Of a DNA stretch of 64,000 bases, positions 43,217-52,232 are shown one piece after another. Position 1 is the first letter of the stretch. Each line of letters opens with the position of its first letter. Position numbers and translations under genes: made by a program. The notes under the pieces are model-generated. The model was not told the DNA's origin. It was given only the letters and a program-made list of their open reading frames with translations, and did not search any database. The DNA is from Holophagales bacterium UBA5704 (GTDB taxonomy: Bacteria > Acidobacteriota > Thermoanaerobaculia > Multivoradales > UBA5704): contig DIHE01000005.1 of the NCBI GenBank assembly GCA_002420005.1, positions 1 through 64,000 on the forward strand, read 5' to 3'.

Positions 43217-44491
43217 GTGCGACGTATCAGTTCCCTCTTTCTCCTTCTCCTCACCGTCGGCGTGACGCTCGCCACCGCGGCGAGCCGGGTGGGCACCGAG
43301 CTGCGGGTCAGCGTCAACGACACGCCCCGCCAGCGCTACCCGGTCGCTGCACTCGACGGCCAGGGCGGCGCGCTGGTCGCCTGGGCCAACTCGCGGCTCG
43401 GCATCCTCGCCCGCCGGATCGCCGTCGATCCGGCGAGCACCACGAGCGGCGCCGAAATGCGTCTGCTCGCCAACGTCAACCTCCCCGCCATTCCGGGCGA
43501 GGGCGAGGTGATCGCTCACAAGGAGCCCGCTCTGCTCTATCAGGCGGACGGCAGCTTCTGGATCGTCTGGACGCACGAGCGCGCCTACCTGAAGTCGGCG
43601 CCCTTCCATGACACCCGCACCGTCCTCGCGCAGGAGATCCGGGCGCGCAAGTTCAACGCCCAGGGGCAGCCGGCGGGTGACACCGTCTTCATCGGCAAAG
43701 GGGCTCCTCCGTTCCAGACCAATCCGCGCGTGCTGCGTACCGCCAACGGGATCGTGGTCGCCTGGCAGACCAACGACCAAAAGGGCCAGCAGCCGACCGG
43801 CAACGGCATCTACGCCCGCTTCCTCGACGCCAACGGCGCACCGCTCGGCGCGGCGTTCCGGGTGAGCCAGAATGCGGACCTGGTGGCGGCCAATCCCACC
43901 CTCGCCGCGGCCGGTGACGGCCGGGTGCTGGTGGCCTGGGATGCTCCGGACGCCAGCTCGACCGGCGTCTACCGCCGCGTCTACAGCGCCGCGGGCGTGG
44001 CGCTCGGCGACGCCGCGCGGGTCAACACCTCCGTGGACGGCCGGCAGGCCCACCCCTCCGCCGCCTGGCTCGACGGCTCCGGATTCCTCGTTCTCTGGCA
44101 TGGCGCCACCGGCGAGCGCTTCCGCACCCGCATCTACGGCCAGCGGCTGGACGGCAACGGCCAGGCGATCGGCGGGCAGATCGAGATCTCCCGCGGCCTC
44201 GAGGAGTATGAGTACGATCCGGCGGTGATCGCCACCCAGAAGGGCACGTTCCTGGTCGCCTGGATGCTGTGGGACAAGAGCTTCCCCCGCGCCCTGCGCG
44301 CCGTGGAGCTCACCGCCACCGGCGCTCTTCGCCCGGGCACCGGAGAGATCAACGTCAACACCTTCCGCATGGATGCCCAGTACCGCACCTTCCTGACCAC
44401 CCGCCCGGGCGGCGGCGTGCTCGCGGTCTGGGAAGGCTTCCATGAACGCCGCGCCGGCATCTCGGCGCAGCGCATCGCGCTCAGCGAGTAG
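43217..44491 (+). CDS. Secreted repeat protein, probable beta-propeller
   Basis: A 424-aa exported protein from GTG 43217, supported by AGGAGG 6 nt upstream. The signal peptide is about 1-22. Repeating strands of the type GGALVAWANSRLGILARRI, GIVVAWQTNDQKG, RVLVAWDAPDASSTGVYRRV and FLVAWMLWDKS recur every 50-60 residues, suggesting six or seven propeller blades. It has no Asp boxes and so differs from the BNR family here. Function unknown. Confidence 0.7.
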   Translation: MRRISSLFLLLLTVGVTLATAASRVGTELRVSVNDTPRQRYPVAALDGQGGALVAWANSRLGILARRIAVDPASTTSGAEMRLLANVNLPAIPGEGEVIAHKEPALLYQADGSFWIVWTHERAYLKSAPFHDTRTVLAQEIRARKFNAQGQPAGDTVFIGKGAPPFQTNPRVLRTANGIVVAWQTNDQKGQQPTGNGIYARFLDANGAPLGAAFRVSQNADLVAANPTLAAAGDGRVLVAWDAPDASSTGVYRRVYSAAGVALGDAARVNTSVDGRQAHPSAAWLDGSGFLVLWHGATGERFRTRIYGQRLDGNGQAIGGQIEISRGLEEYEYDPAVIATQKGTFLVAWMLWDKSFPRALRAVELTATGALRPGTGEINVNTFRMDAQYRTFLTTRPGGGVLAVWEGFHERRAGISAQRIALSE

Positions 44492-44522
44492 AAGGTCCCC
44501 CCACCACCCCCCTCAAGGACGA

Positions 44523-44604
44523 CAAGGACCCTGACGACAACAAGGACCTCGCAGACACCCGGGGGGGTGTCTTGGAGGTCCTTGTTGGTCGTCAGGGTCC
44601 TTTG
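44523..44604. terminator. Large branched bidirectional terminator hairpin
   Basis: A 27-bp arm (from 44524) pairs with 44574-44602 with one bulged G, and a second small hairpin (GACACCC/GGGTGTC) sits at its apex. It separates two convergent genes, ends in CCTTT on the plus strand and starts AAGG, so it can terminate both. Confidence 0.85.
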
Positions 44605-44606
44605 CT

Positions 44607-47600
44607 CTAGGTGTTCTGCGTCCGGCGGCGCAGCATCAGAACCGCGGCGGCCGAGAGCATCAGCACCAGCAGGGCGAGGCCGATCTCGGAGAGCGTGGGA
44701 ATCTCCTGGATGACCGCGCCACCGGCGACGGTGATCGGCGTGGCGTCATTGGGAGCGCCCCCCGGATTGTCGGACGGCGTGGAGGTCTCGTTGGTGAAGT
44801 CGCGGTTGGCGTCGGAGGAGACCGTTCCCTGGTTGAGGATGGTCTGGCCGCCGGTGCCGGCCTGGATGTTCGCCGTGATGACCAGGGTGACCGTCCCGCC
44901 GGGCGGGATCGAGCCGTTCCAGGTCACCGGGTTGACGCCCGCACCCGAGATCGTGCCCGAGGTGGCGGTCGGGGCCGGAGCGGCTCCACCCGGAGGCACC
45001 GCGGCGAAGGTGAGCCCCGCCGGCAGGGTGTCGGTGAACTCGTTGCCCGCGTTGTCCGGCTGCGTGCCGGTGCCGGTGTTGGTGAGAGTGATGGTGTAGA
45101 TCACCGTGCCACCCTCGGTCAGGGTGCCGCCGGTCACCGCCTTGGTCGCGGTCACGTTCGAGGTGAGCGCCGGCGCGTCGCAGACGGCCGGGGTGATGAT
45201 CACGGAGAAGGCGCGGATGCTGCCGATGTCCTGGCTGAAGAAGTCCTGCGCCTGAAGCTGCCAGGTGCCGTTGGGGTTGATGCCGTCGAAAGCCGACAGC
45301 GCCGCGTTGGGGGTGAAGCTGCCGGTGAACGGCGCATTGGCGCTCACCACGGTCTGGATGTTCGCCCCGGCGCTCTCGTCGTCGAGCAGGGTCTGGCAGA
45401 AGTTGTTGCCCGAGCCGTCGGTGTTGTTCACCGCCAGGGCCGTCGGGCTGCCGCCCGGGCCGATCAGGGTCAGCTCGAGGTCGTTGACGAAGGTGTGATC
45501 GATGCCCACCGTGGTGGAGCCGCCGGTGGTGGAGCAGGTCGCACCGTCGATCCGCAGGTCGATGTCATAGATGTTGCCGACCACGGCCGCGACGGGCAGG
45601 CTGGCCACCACCGGAGCGCCGGGGTTGCTCCCCGACAGATCCGCGCCGTCCGGAATCGCCACCGGCGGGCCGGTGAAGCTGAAGGTGACCGGCGTGCCGG
45701 GCGCGCCCGTGACGACCGAGAAGTTGAACGCCTGGGGGCTGGCGATGCCGCCGGTGTAGGTGACGGTCAGGGTGAAGCTCAGCGTGGCGCCGCAGGGCAC
45801 GGCCGAGGAGGTGGTGAAGGAGAACGGCGTCGTGTTGCTCGCCGTCGCACCGCCGGCCAGAGTGGACAAGGGACCGTTGGCCAGGTCGGGATAGGCCGAC
45901 ACGCCGTTGAGGATCACCACGCCGGGGGTGGACGAGGTCAGCACGCCGCTGATCGCCGTCGCTCCGGCGCCACCGACGTTGGTCAGCGGAACGGTCAAGC
46001 TCCAGTCCTCGCCGATCTCCACGAAGGCGTCGCCGTCGCCGCCGATCTGCGCATAGGTCGGCGCGCCGTCGTCGAGGAACGCCTGGGGCGTGGCACCGCA
46101 CGCATCCAGGAACGCATGGGCCATGACGATGCCGGCGCCGGTGTCCACATCGACTCCGGGGGCCTCGATGTCGATCGCCGAGCCGAGCAGGGCGGTGCGC
46201 AGGGCGGCCGGGGTGATCCCCGGAACGGCCGACTTGCAGAGCGCCGCGAGCGCGGCGGCATGCGGTGCGGCGGCCGAGGTGCCATAGAAGGGATTGAAGC
46301 CGGGGGCGGCCGTGGCCACGCCGTCGGCGGCGGTGATGTCCGGCTTCTGGCGGACGACGCCGCCGGTGCTGGTGCGGTTGCCCGGGGTCAGCTCGGTCCC
46401 GGTCGGGCCGAGAATGATGCGCCGCGGACCGTCGGCGGTGAAGCTCTCGCTCTCATTGGCCGCGGTGAAGAGACCCGGATACGGACCGTCCGGGGTGATG
46501 CCGTCGAACGAAGCGGCGGCCGGGGTCGCCGCGACGCTGAAGGCATTGGCGGCCGCGCTGTGGCCGCGCGTCGTGCCGTTGGTCACCCGGTTGTCGTCCA
46601 GCTCGCCGCGGAAGACGATGAAATTGAGCATCGGCACGCTGGAGGTCGTGCCGGCCGCAAACTTGTCGATCAGCAGACGCTCGCCGCCGAAGGTGCCGCC
46701 GCCGATGAACTCGATCGGGAAATCGTCGCCGCCGACGCCGTCCTGCACATCCGTGGAGGCGTCGAAGATGGTGGTCAGGGCACCATCCATGTCGTAGATG
46801 TCGAAGTCGGTGGACGCCGTGCCCGTCGAAAGGTCGTAGTGCTCGGCCCAGATGAGGATGGGCGGATTGCCGCCGCCGAACTCGACCAGGATCGAGTTGC
46901 CGCCGTCGCCGAAGTCGTGCAGGTTCGCTCCGGCGAGCGGACCCGGATCGGCGGCGGCACTGGCGAGGAAGTCGCCTTCCCAGACGCCCGAGGTCAGGTC
47001 GGTCTTGTTGCCTTCGTTGCCCGCCGAGGAGAAGTAGAGAACGCCGGCCGCGGTCACCGTGTTGACCGACTGCGCCACCGGGCCGTCCTGGAACGGCGAC
47101 TCGTCGAGGTAGATGATGTCGTCGACGATGATGTTGCAGTTGTGCGGCGCCGCCGCGAGGTCGAGGATGTTCTGCGCGAAGGTCGCCTCATCCGGCAGCG
47201 CCGAAGCGAAGCCGAGCGCCGCACCGGGGGCGAGGTCGTGAATGATCTCGAGCATCGCCGAGCCCTCGTCACCGGAGCCGCCGGGGATGACGTCGATCCC
47301 CGCCGGCAGGTCGCCGCTCGCCACCAGCGTGGCGAGCGAGTCGACGCCGTCCGAGATCACGCAGACCTTCACCCCGGCGCCCGTGGCGCCGAAAAAGCCG
47401 CGCGTCTCGTCCGCCCCGTGCGTCGCATCGCCCTCGGAGATGTTGATCGCCGAGGTGAAGGCCGGGATCGCCTGGCGGATCTTGCGCACCTCCGGCATCG
47501 CGGCGAGCGCCTCCATGTCTTCGAGGCGCATGCGGGCGCTGATCCGGCGGTAGCCGTAGCTCTGCGCCTTGAGCTCCGCACCCAGCTCCCCCAGGCGGTT

Positions 47601-47933
47601 GGCCACCGGCTTGATGCCGCTCGCCTTGGTCACCACGATGTCGACCGGCACGCGGCCGTCGGCTTCGGGGCGCACGAAGCGGAAGTCGGTCAGCGGCGCG
47701 AGCCGCGCGTCATTGCGCAGCTTCAAGATGCCGAGAAACAGCCGCGAGTCGATCTTGTTCTGGATCGCGGTGCGCGAGGTCTTGATCCCGCGGATCGCGT
47801 CGATCTGGAGAGCGCCGCTCGCCTTGAGCTTCGGCGGCTCCTGGGCGCTGCTCACCCCGACGGACAGCGCCAACACCGCCAAAGCCGTGGCGGCGGCCCG
47901 GGTGAGCCGGGGGGGAAGGAAACGGTTGGGCAT
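44607..47933 (-). CDS. Secreted subtilisin-like (S8/S53-type) protease with P domain and IPTL sorting tail
   Basis: An 1108-aa protein; ATG 47933 is favoured by GGAGG 9 nt upstream. Signal peptide about 1-32. The S8 domain shows ISDGVDS (Asp195) and GTSAAAPHAAAL (Ser553). The usual HGTH is absent; at that place is DEGSAMLEIIHDLAPGA, so Glu or the later His may act instead. A proprotein-convertase P domain spans about 760-915 (DHTFVNDLELTLIGPGG), then a DUF11-like repeat (about 917-1060), then IPTLSEIG plus a hydrophobic helix and RRR, an IPTL-CTERM type surface-sorting signal. It would be processed by a dedicated sortase-like transpeptidase, not encoded in the window. Confidence 0.85.
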   Translation of the reverse strand: MPNRFLPPRLTRAAATALAVLALSVGVSSAQEPPKLKASGALQIDAIRGIKTSRTAIQNKIDSRLFLGILKLRNDARLAPLTDFRFVRPEADGRVPVDIVVTKASGIKPVANRLGELGAELKAQSYGYRRISARMRLEDMEALAAMPEVRKIRQAIPAFTSAINISEGDATHGADETRGFFGATGAGVKVCVISDGVDSLATLVASGDLPAGIDVIPGGSGDEGSAMLEIIHDLAPGAALGFASALPDEATFAQNILDLAAAPHNCNIIVDDIIYLDESPFQDGPVAQSVNTVTAAGVLYFSSAGNEGNKTDLTSGVWEGDFLASAAADPGPLAGANLHDFGDGGNSILVEFGGGNPPILIWAEHYDLSTGTASTDFDIYDMDGALTTIFDASTDVQDGVGGDDFPIEFIGGGTFGGERLLIDKFAAGTTSSVPMLNFIVFRGELDDNRVTNGTTRGHSAAANAFSVAATPAAASFDGITPDGPYPGLFTAANESESFTADGPRRIILGPTGTELTPGNRTSTGGVVRQKPDITAADGVATAAPGFNPFYGTSAAAPHAAALAALCKSAVPGITPAALRTALLGSAIDIEAPGVDVDTGAGIVMAHAFLDACGATPQAFLDDGAPTYAQIGGDGDAFVEIGEDWSLTVPLTNVGGAGATAISGVLTSSTPGVVILNGVSAYPDLANGPLSTLAGGATASNTTPFSFTTSSAVPCGATLSFTLTVTYTGGIASPQAFNFSVVTGAPGTPVTFSFTGPPVAIPDGADLSGSNPGAPVVASLPVAAVVGNIYDIDLRIDGATCSTTGGSTTVGIDHTFVNDLELTLIGPGGSPTALAVNNTDGSGNNFCQTLLDDESAGANIQTVVSANAPFTGSFTPNAALSAFDGINPNGTWQLQAQDFFSQDIGSIRAFSVIITPAVCDAPALTSNVTATKAVTGGTLTEGGTVIYTITLTNTGTGTQPDNAGNEFTDTLPAGLTFAAVPPGGAAPAPTATSGTISGAGVNPVTWNGSIPPGGTVTLVITANIQAGTGGQTILNQGTVSSDANRDFTNETSTPSDNPGGAPNDATPITVAGGAVIQEIPTLSEIGLALLVLMLSAAAVLMLRRRTQNT

Positions 47934-48094
47934 GGATGGCATCCTCCGACGGTTGGGCCGGCGGGCATGCAGAACCCGCACGGAGGTTGAATGAGCAACC
48001 CGCCCGAGGCGGGCAACACTCAGGGTAAAGCCTGACAGGCTTCGTGGAAGCTATCTGACGAGCTGCGTCAAGTCAAGTCGATGGAACCAACGGA

Positions 48095-48100
48095 TAGACT
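48095..48100 (+). promoter_or_regulatory. Leaderless-type -10 (TAGACT)
   Basis: TAGACT ends 7 nt before ATG 48108 in the 174-bp divergent region upstream of the S8 protease. That region also contains a small GC hairpin near 48000-48015 but no recognised riboswitch. Confidence 0.45.
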
Positions 48101-48107
48101 ATCGCAC

Positions 48108-50120
48108 ATGCCGGCTCGTAGAACAGGTGTGCAACGACACATCTCCATCCTTCTCGCCACCCTCTCCCTGGCCGCGACCGCCGCCGCCGAGACGCCACCG
48201 TGGGTCCGGGCGACGCCGTTCGGCAGCCCGATCGTCACGCTGGCCCAGTCGCCCGCCCGGTTCTGGGGCCTCTACGCCGTGGCCCGCTTCGGCCGCCTCT
48301 TCGCGAGCACCGACGGCGGAGCGACCTGGAAGCCACGCGCGCCCTCCCCGGAGCCGGGCGCCCTGATCGTGGACGCCGTGCCCGATCCCGTCGACCCGCT
48401 GACGGTTTATGCCCGCACCACGTCCTCTCTCCTGCGCTCGACCGATGGCGGGTACACCTGGACCGGGATCGGCACCGACCTGCCGTCCGTGGCCACACTG
48501 GCCGCCGAGCCGGGCCATTCCGGGCACCTCTGGGCCGGTACCTCCGAGGGCCTCCACCGCTCGACCGACGGCGGCTCCAGCTGGCAGGCGGCAGGGTTGC
48601 CGGGGCTCCACGTCACAGCGTTGGCGATCGATCCGCGCGAGCCGGCGACATGGCTCGCCGCGGAGGCATCGGGCGACTTCATCGGCGACCCGATCGCCAT
48701 CTGGAGGAGCCTCGACCGCGGGATCACCTGGGAGGCGACGCCTCTGGCCGCGGTCCCCTCCGGCTTCAATTTCGCCGCGGCGCATTTCGCGTTCGATCCG
48801 GCCCGCCCGGGAACCGCCTATGTTTTCTTCGTCGGCGAGTCCAACCTCGGCCCGGTGTTTCGCACCGGCGACCGCGGCGCCACCTGGATCGAGCTGCCGG
48901 CCGCCCTCGGCGTGCGCGACCTGGCACCGCTCGCGGACGGCACCCTCGTCGCCGCCACCGATTTCGGCGTGGCGCGCAGCAGCGACCAAGGCGCCACCTG
49001 GGTGCCGCCGTTGCCGCTCACCGCGGAGACGGCGACGGCACCGAAGGATGCGCTCACCCGGGTTCTCGTCAACGCCCCCGGGGCCTTGCTGGCCGCGGGG
49101 GGCTCGGGTGTCTGGAGGATCCTGGACCGCACCGGTCAATGGGCGACCACCAGCCGTGGCATGGTGGCGCAGGGCACCTTCTCCCTCACCGCGGCCCCCG
49201 TGGGCGCCCCGGAGCTGACCACCTCCATCGAAGGCAACGGGGTGTTTCGCAGCACCGACCGCGGCGCCAACTGGACGCGGGTTCACGCCGCGGTCGAAGG
49301 CCTGCAGCCCTCGCTCCATCTGACCGTCGATCCCGCGCACCCGCGGACGATCTACGGCACGTTCTACGACGGCCTCGCCGACCACCTCCTGCGCAGCAAC
49401 GACGGCGGCCTCTCCTGGGACACGCTGCCGGTACCCTATACCTGCTCCGGCGGCTCGCTCTGCGACGTCACCATGTCCCTCGTCGCGGTCGACCCCCACC
49501 ACCCGGAGACCGTCTTCGTCGCCGGTTCCTACTTCTTTCACTTCGGCGGCAGCGGCTTCTTCTTCCTGCGCAGCGACGACGGCTTCCAGACCTACACCCG
49601 CCTGCCCGCCCACAACTGGACCACCCTGGCCGGCGACCCCGCCACGCCCGGCGTCTTCTACGGCCTGACCGGCAAGCAGCTCCTGCGCAGCACCGACGGT
49701 GGCGCCTCCTGGCAACGCATCGGCACCGGCCTGCCGGACGGCACCGCCCGCTCTGCCCTGGCGATCGATCCCCGGAACCCGCGCCGGCTCTGGGTCGGTA
49801 CCGCCGGCCGAGGCGTCTTCCGCAGCACCGACGGAGGCCGGACCTTCCAGGCCACCGGCCCGGGGCTCGGCACCGGCAAGGTCGTCACCACCCTGGCCAT
49901 CGATCCCGAAAACCCGGATCGGGTCTACGCCGGAACCGCCGCACGCGGGGTCTACCGCTGGGAGGCGTCAAGCCGGCGGTGGACGGCGCTCAGGCGGGGC
50001 CTGCCGCTCACCGGATACACCGGCACTCTCGCGATCGATCCCCAGCATCCGGCGACGCTCTACGCCGTCCACCCGGACCAGGGGATCTACCGGCTGGATC
50101 TCGAGCAGGAGGAACCATGA
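48108..50120 (+). CDS. Secreted BNR/sortilin-like beta-propeller protein (paralog 2)
   Basis: A 670-aa exported protein. Signal peptide about 1-29. Asp boxes are regularly spaced, for example ASTDGGATW, RSTDGGYTW, RSTDGGSSW, RSSDQGATW, RSNDGGLSW and RSTDGGASW. VDPHHPETVFVAGSYFFHFGG is shared with the other three family members. ATG 48108 fits TAGACT placement. It overlaps the next propeller gene by 4 bp (ATGA). Probably the first gene of a four-gene run reaching the partner gene at 54423. Confidence 0.83.
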   Translation: MPARRTGVQRHISILLATLSLAATAAAETPPWVRATPFGSPIVTLAQSPARFWGLYAVARFGRLFASTDGGATWKPRAPSPEPGALIVDAVPDPVDPLTVYARTTSSLLRSTDGGYTWTGIGTDLPSVATLAAEPGHSGHLWAGTSEGLHRSTDGGSSWQAAGLPGLHVTALAIDPREPATWLAAEASGDFIGDPIAIWRSLDRGITWEATPLAAVPSGFNFAAAHFAFDPARPGTAYVFFVGESNLGPVFRTGDRGATWIELPAALGVRDLAPLADGTLVAATDFGVARSSDQGATWVPPLPLTAETATAPKDALTRVLVNAPGALLAAGGSGVWRILDRTGQWATTSRGMVAQGTFSLTAAPVGAPELTTSIEGNGVFRSTDRGANWTRVHAAVEGLQPSLHLTVDPAHPRTIYGTFYDGLADHLLRSNDGGLSWDTLPVPYTCSGGSLCDVTMSLVAVDPHHPETVFVAGSYFFHFGGSGFFFLRSDDGFQTYTRLPAHNWTTLAGDPATPGVFYGLTGKQLLRSTDGGASWQRIGTGLPDGTARSALAIDPRNPRRLWVGTAGRGVFRSTDGGRTFQATGPGLGTGKVVTTLAIDPENPDRVYAGTAARGVYRWEASSRRWTALRRGLPLTGYTGTLAIDPQHPATLYAVHPDQGIYRLDLEQEEP

Positions 50121-52114
50121 GCAGAACCCCGGCGCTCGTCGTCGTCCTCTGCCTCCTGCTCACGGCCCCGGCCGCGGCCCAGGCGCCCCGCTGGACACGG
50201 GCGACACCCGACGGCGGCTGGATCCTGGCCCTGGCCCAGGCTCCGTCCGCACCGGAGACCCTCTATGCCGCCGCGCAGACCGGCCGGCTCTTCCGCAGCC
50301 TGGACGGCGGCGCCTCGTGGCAGCCGCGCGGACCGGCCGTTCTCGCGGGGGTGAGGGACCTCGTCATCGACCCCGTCGATCCGCGCACCCTCTATGCCAT
50401 GACCGGCTATCCGCAACCCCTGCGGACGCGCGACGCCGGACGGACCTGGGCACCGGCCGGCCCGGGGCTGCACTCGGTCGCCGCGCTCGCCTTGGACGCG
50501 GAGCATCCGGGCGTGGTCCTGGCAGCCACCGCGGGAGGGCTCTACCGCTCGCTTGACGGAGGGGATTCCTGGGACCTGGCCGCCTTCGCCGAGACGCAGG
50601 TCGCGGCCGTCGCCATCGATCCCGGCGCCACGGCGACGCTCTTCGCGGCCGTCGGCAACGAGGGGGATCCGACCGTCCTCTGGAAGAGCACCGACCGCGG
50701 TGCCACCTGGGTGGAGACGCCGCTCTCCGTACCGGCGTACACCCGGGGGCTCCCCCGCTTCGCCTTCGATCCGGCGCACCCGGGAACGCTCTACCTCGCT
50801 TTCGCCGTGACCTACGACTTCGACTCCACCGGACCCGTCTTGCGCAGCCGCGACGGCGGCACCACGTGGACCGAGCTCCCGGCGGCCTCCGGCAACCTTC
50901 TCAACCTCGCCGTGTCGCCCCGGGGTGACCTCTTCGCCGCCACCGCCTACGGTGTCGCGCGCAGCACCGATTTCGGTGCGACCTGGAGTCCGCGGCTCCC
51001 TCTCACCTTCCGTTTCCCGGGGGAGCCGGGCGATACCATCTCGCACGTCCTCGCCTCTCCAACGGCACCGGGAGAGCTGTTCGCGGCAGGCGTCACCGGC
51101 GTCTGGCACTCCCGCAGCGGCGGCGCGCGGTGGGCGCCGAGGAACCGGGGGCTCCTCGCCCAGGGGGTCTACTCGTTCGGCCTCGCTCCTGATGCGGCCT
51201 CCACCCTCGTCGCCCTCGGCAACGGGAGTGTCTTCCGCAGCACCGACCGGGGGACCACCTGGCGGCGCCTGCCGCGCACGGGAGCGGCCGGCCCGCCGAT
51301 CTGGATCGAGGCGTTCGACCCGCGCCATCCGGAGACGATCTACGGCCTCGGCTCGGACGGCCAGGCCGACTTCCCGCTGGTGAGCCAGGACGGCGGACGC
51401 ACCTGGAACAAGCCCCGCTTTCCCTACAACTGCCACCTCGCGGGCTCCCTCTGCGACGTCAGCCTCGGCCGGATCGCCGTCGATCCGCACGATCCGGAGG
51501 CCTTCTACGTGAGCGGCTCGTACTTCCGCCACTTCGGCCCCAGCGGGTCGTTTCTCCTGCGCAGCGATGACGGTGGCACCACCTGGGACAAGCTGGCCCC
51601 TCTCGAAAGCATCGCCGCCCTGGTGTTCGATCCGACGCGGCGCGGTGTCGTCCGGGCGATCGGTTGCGACGGGTTCTTTCAGAGTGGCGACGGCGGCGCC
51701 AGCTGGCAGACGGCGGGGCGCGGCCTCCCCCGCAAGCTCTGCACAGGCGCCGGGCTCTCGCTGGCGATCGATCCCCAGGAGCCGCGGCGGCTCTACGCCG
51801 GCACGGCCGAAGGAGTCTTCCTGAGCACCGACGACGGCGCCACCTTCCGCCCGATGAACCGCGGCCTCGAAACCGCGCAGATCACCAGTCTGCAGATCGA
51901 TCCGGCAAACTCCGATCACCTGTATGCCGGAGCCGCCGGGCGGGGCGTCTTCCGCTGGAGCGCGCCGCAACGGCGCTGGCTGCCGCTCAACCAGGGCCTG
52001 CCGGGCAGCAACTTCAACGGCAACCTCGCTCTCGATCCCCGGCACCCCACCCTCCTCTACGCCAACACGGCACAGGGGATCTTCCGGCTCGATCTTGCGG
52101 AGGGAGCGCCATGA
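50117..52114 (+). CDS. Secreted BNR/sortilin-like beta-propeller protein (paralog 3)
   Basis: A 665-aa protein with signal peptide about 1-21 (MSRTPALVVVLCLLLTAPAAA) and AGGAGGAACC ahead of ATG 50117. The same frame continues open upstream inside the previous gene, but the signal peptide and ribosome site fix this start. Asp boxes RSLDGGASW, KSTDRGATW, RSRDGGTTW, VSQDGGRTW and RSDDGGTTW recur along its length. Closely similar in order of blades to paralog 1. Confidence 0.83.
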   Translation: MSRTPALVVVLCLLLTAPAAAQAPRWTRATPDGGWILALAQAPSAPETLYAAAQTGRLFRSLDGGASWQPRGPAVLAGVRDLVIDPVDPRTLYAMTGYPQPLRTRDAGRTWAPAGPGLHSVAALALDAEHPGVVLAATAGGLYRSLDGGDSWDLAAFAETQVAAVAIDPGATATLFAAVGNEGDPTVLWKSTDRGATWVETPLSVPAYTRGLPRFAFDPAHPGTLYLAFAVTYDFDSTGPVLRSRDGGTTWTELPAASGNLLNLAVSPRGDLFAATAYGVARSTDFGATWSPRLPLTFRFPGEPGDTISHVLASPTAPGELFAAGVTGVWHSRSGGARWAPRNRGLLAQGVYSFGLAPDAASTLVALGNGSVFRSTDRGTTWRRLPRTGAAGPPIWIEAFDPRHPETIYGLGSDGQADFPLVSQDGGRTWNKPRFPYNCHLAGSLCDVSLGRIAVDPHDPEAFYVSGSYFRHFGPSGSFLLRSDDGGTTWDKLAPLESIAALVFDPTRRGVVRAIGCDGFFQSGDGGASWQTAGRGLPRKLCTGAGLSLAIDPQEPRRLYAGTAEGVFLSTDDGATFRPMNRGLETAQITSLQIDPANSDHLYAGAAGRGVFRWSAPQRRWLPLNQGLPGSNFNGNLALDPRHPTLLYANTAQGIFRLDLAEGAP

Positions 52115-52232
52115 CCCCGACGATGCAGCGAGGTGCCGCTCTTGGCATCTGGCCGGCCCTTCCGTATGCTCTCTTGACGCACAAATTGCGGAAGCCGCTC
52201 GCCCACCTCTCCACCTCAGGAGGATGCCCCAC

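Noticed and set aside
48200..50116. Upstream extension of the third propeller gene's open frame
   Set aside because: It is antisense-free but out of frame with the second propeller gene, and lacks Asp boxes; the signal peptide and AGGAGG fix the start at 50117.
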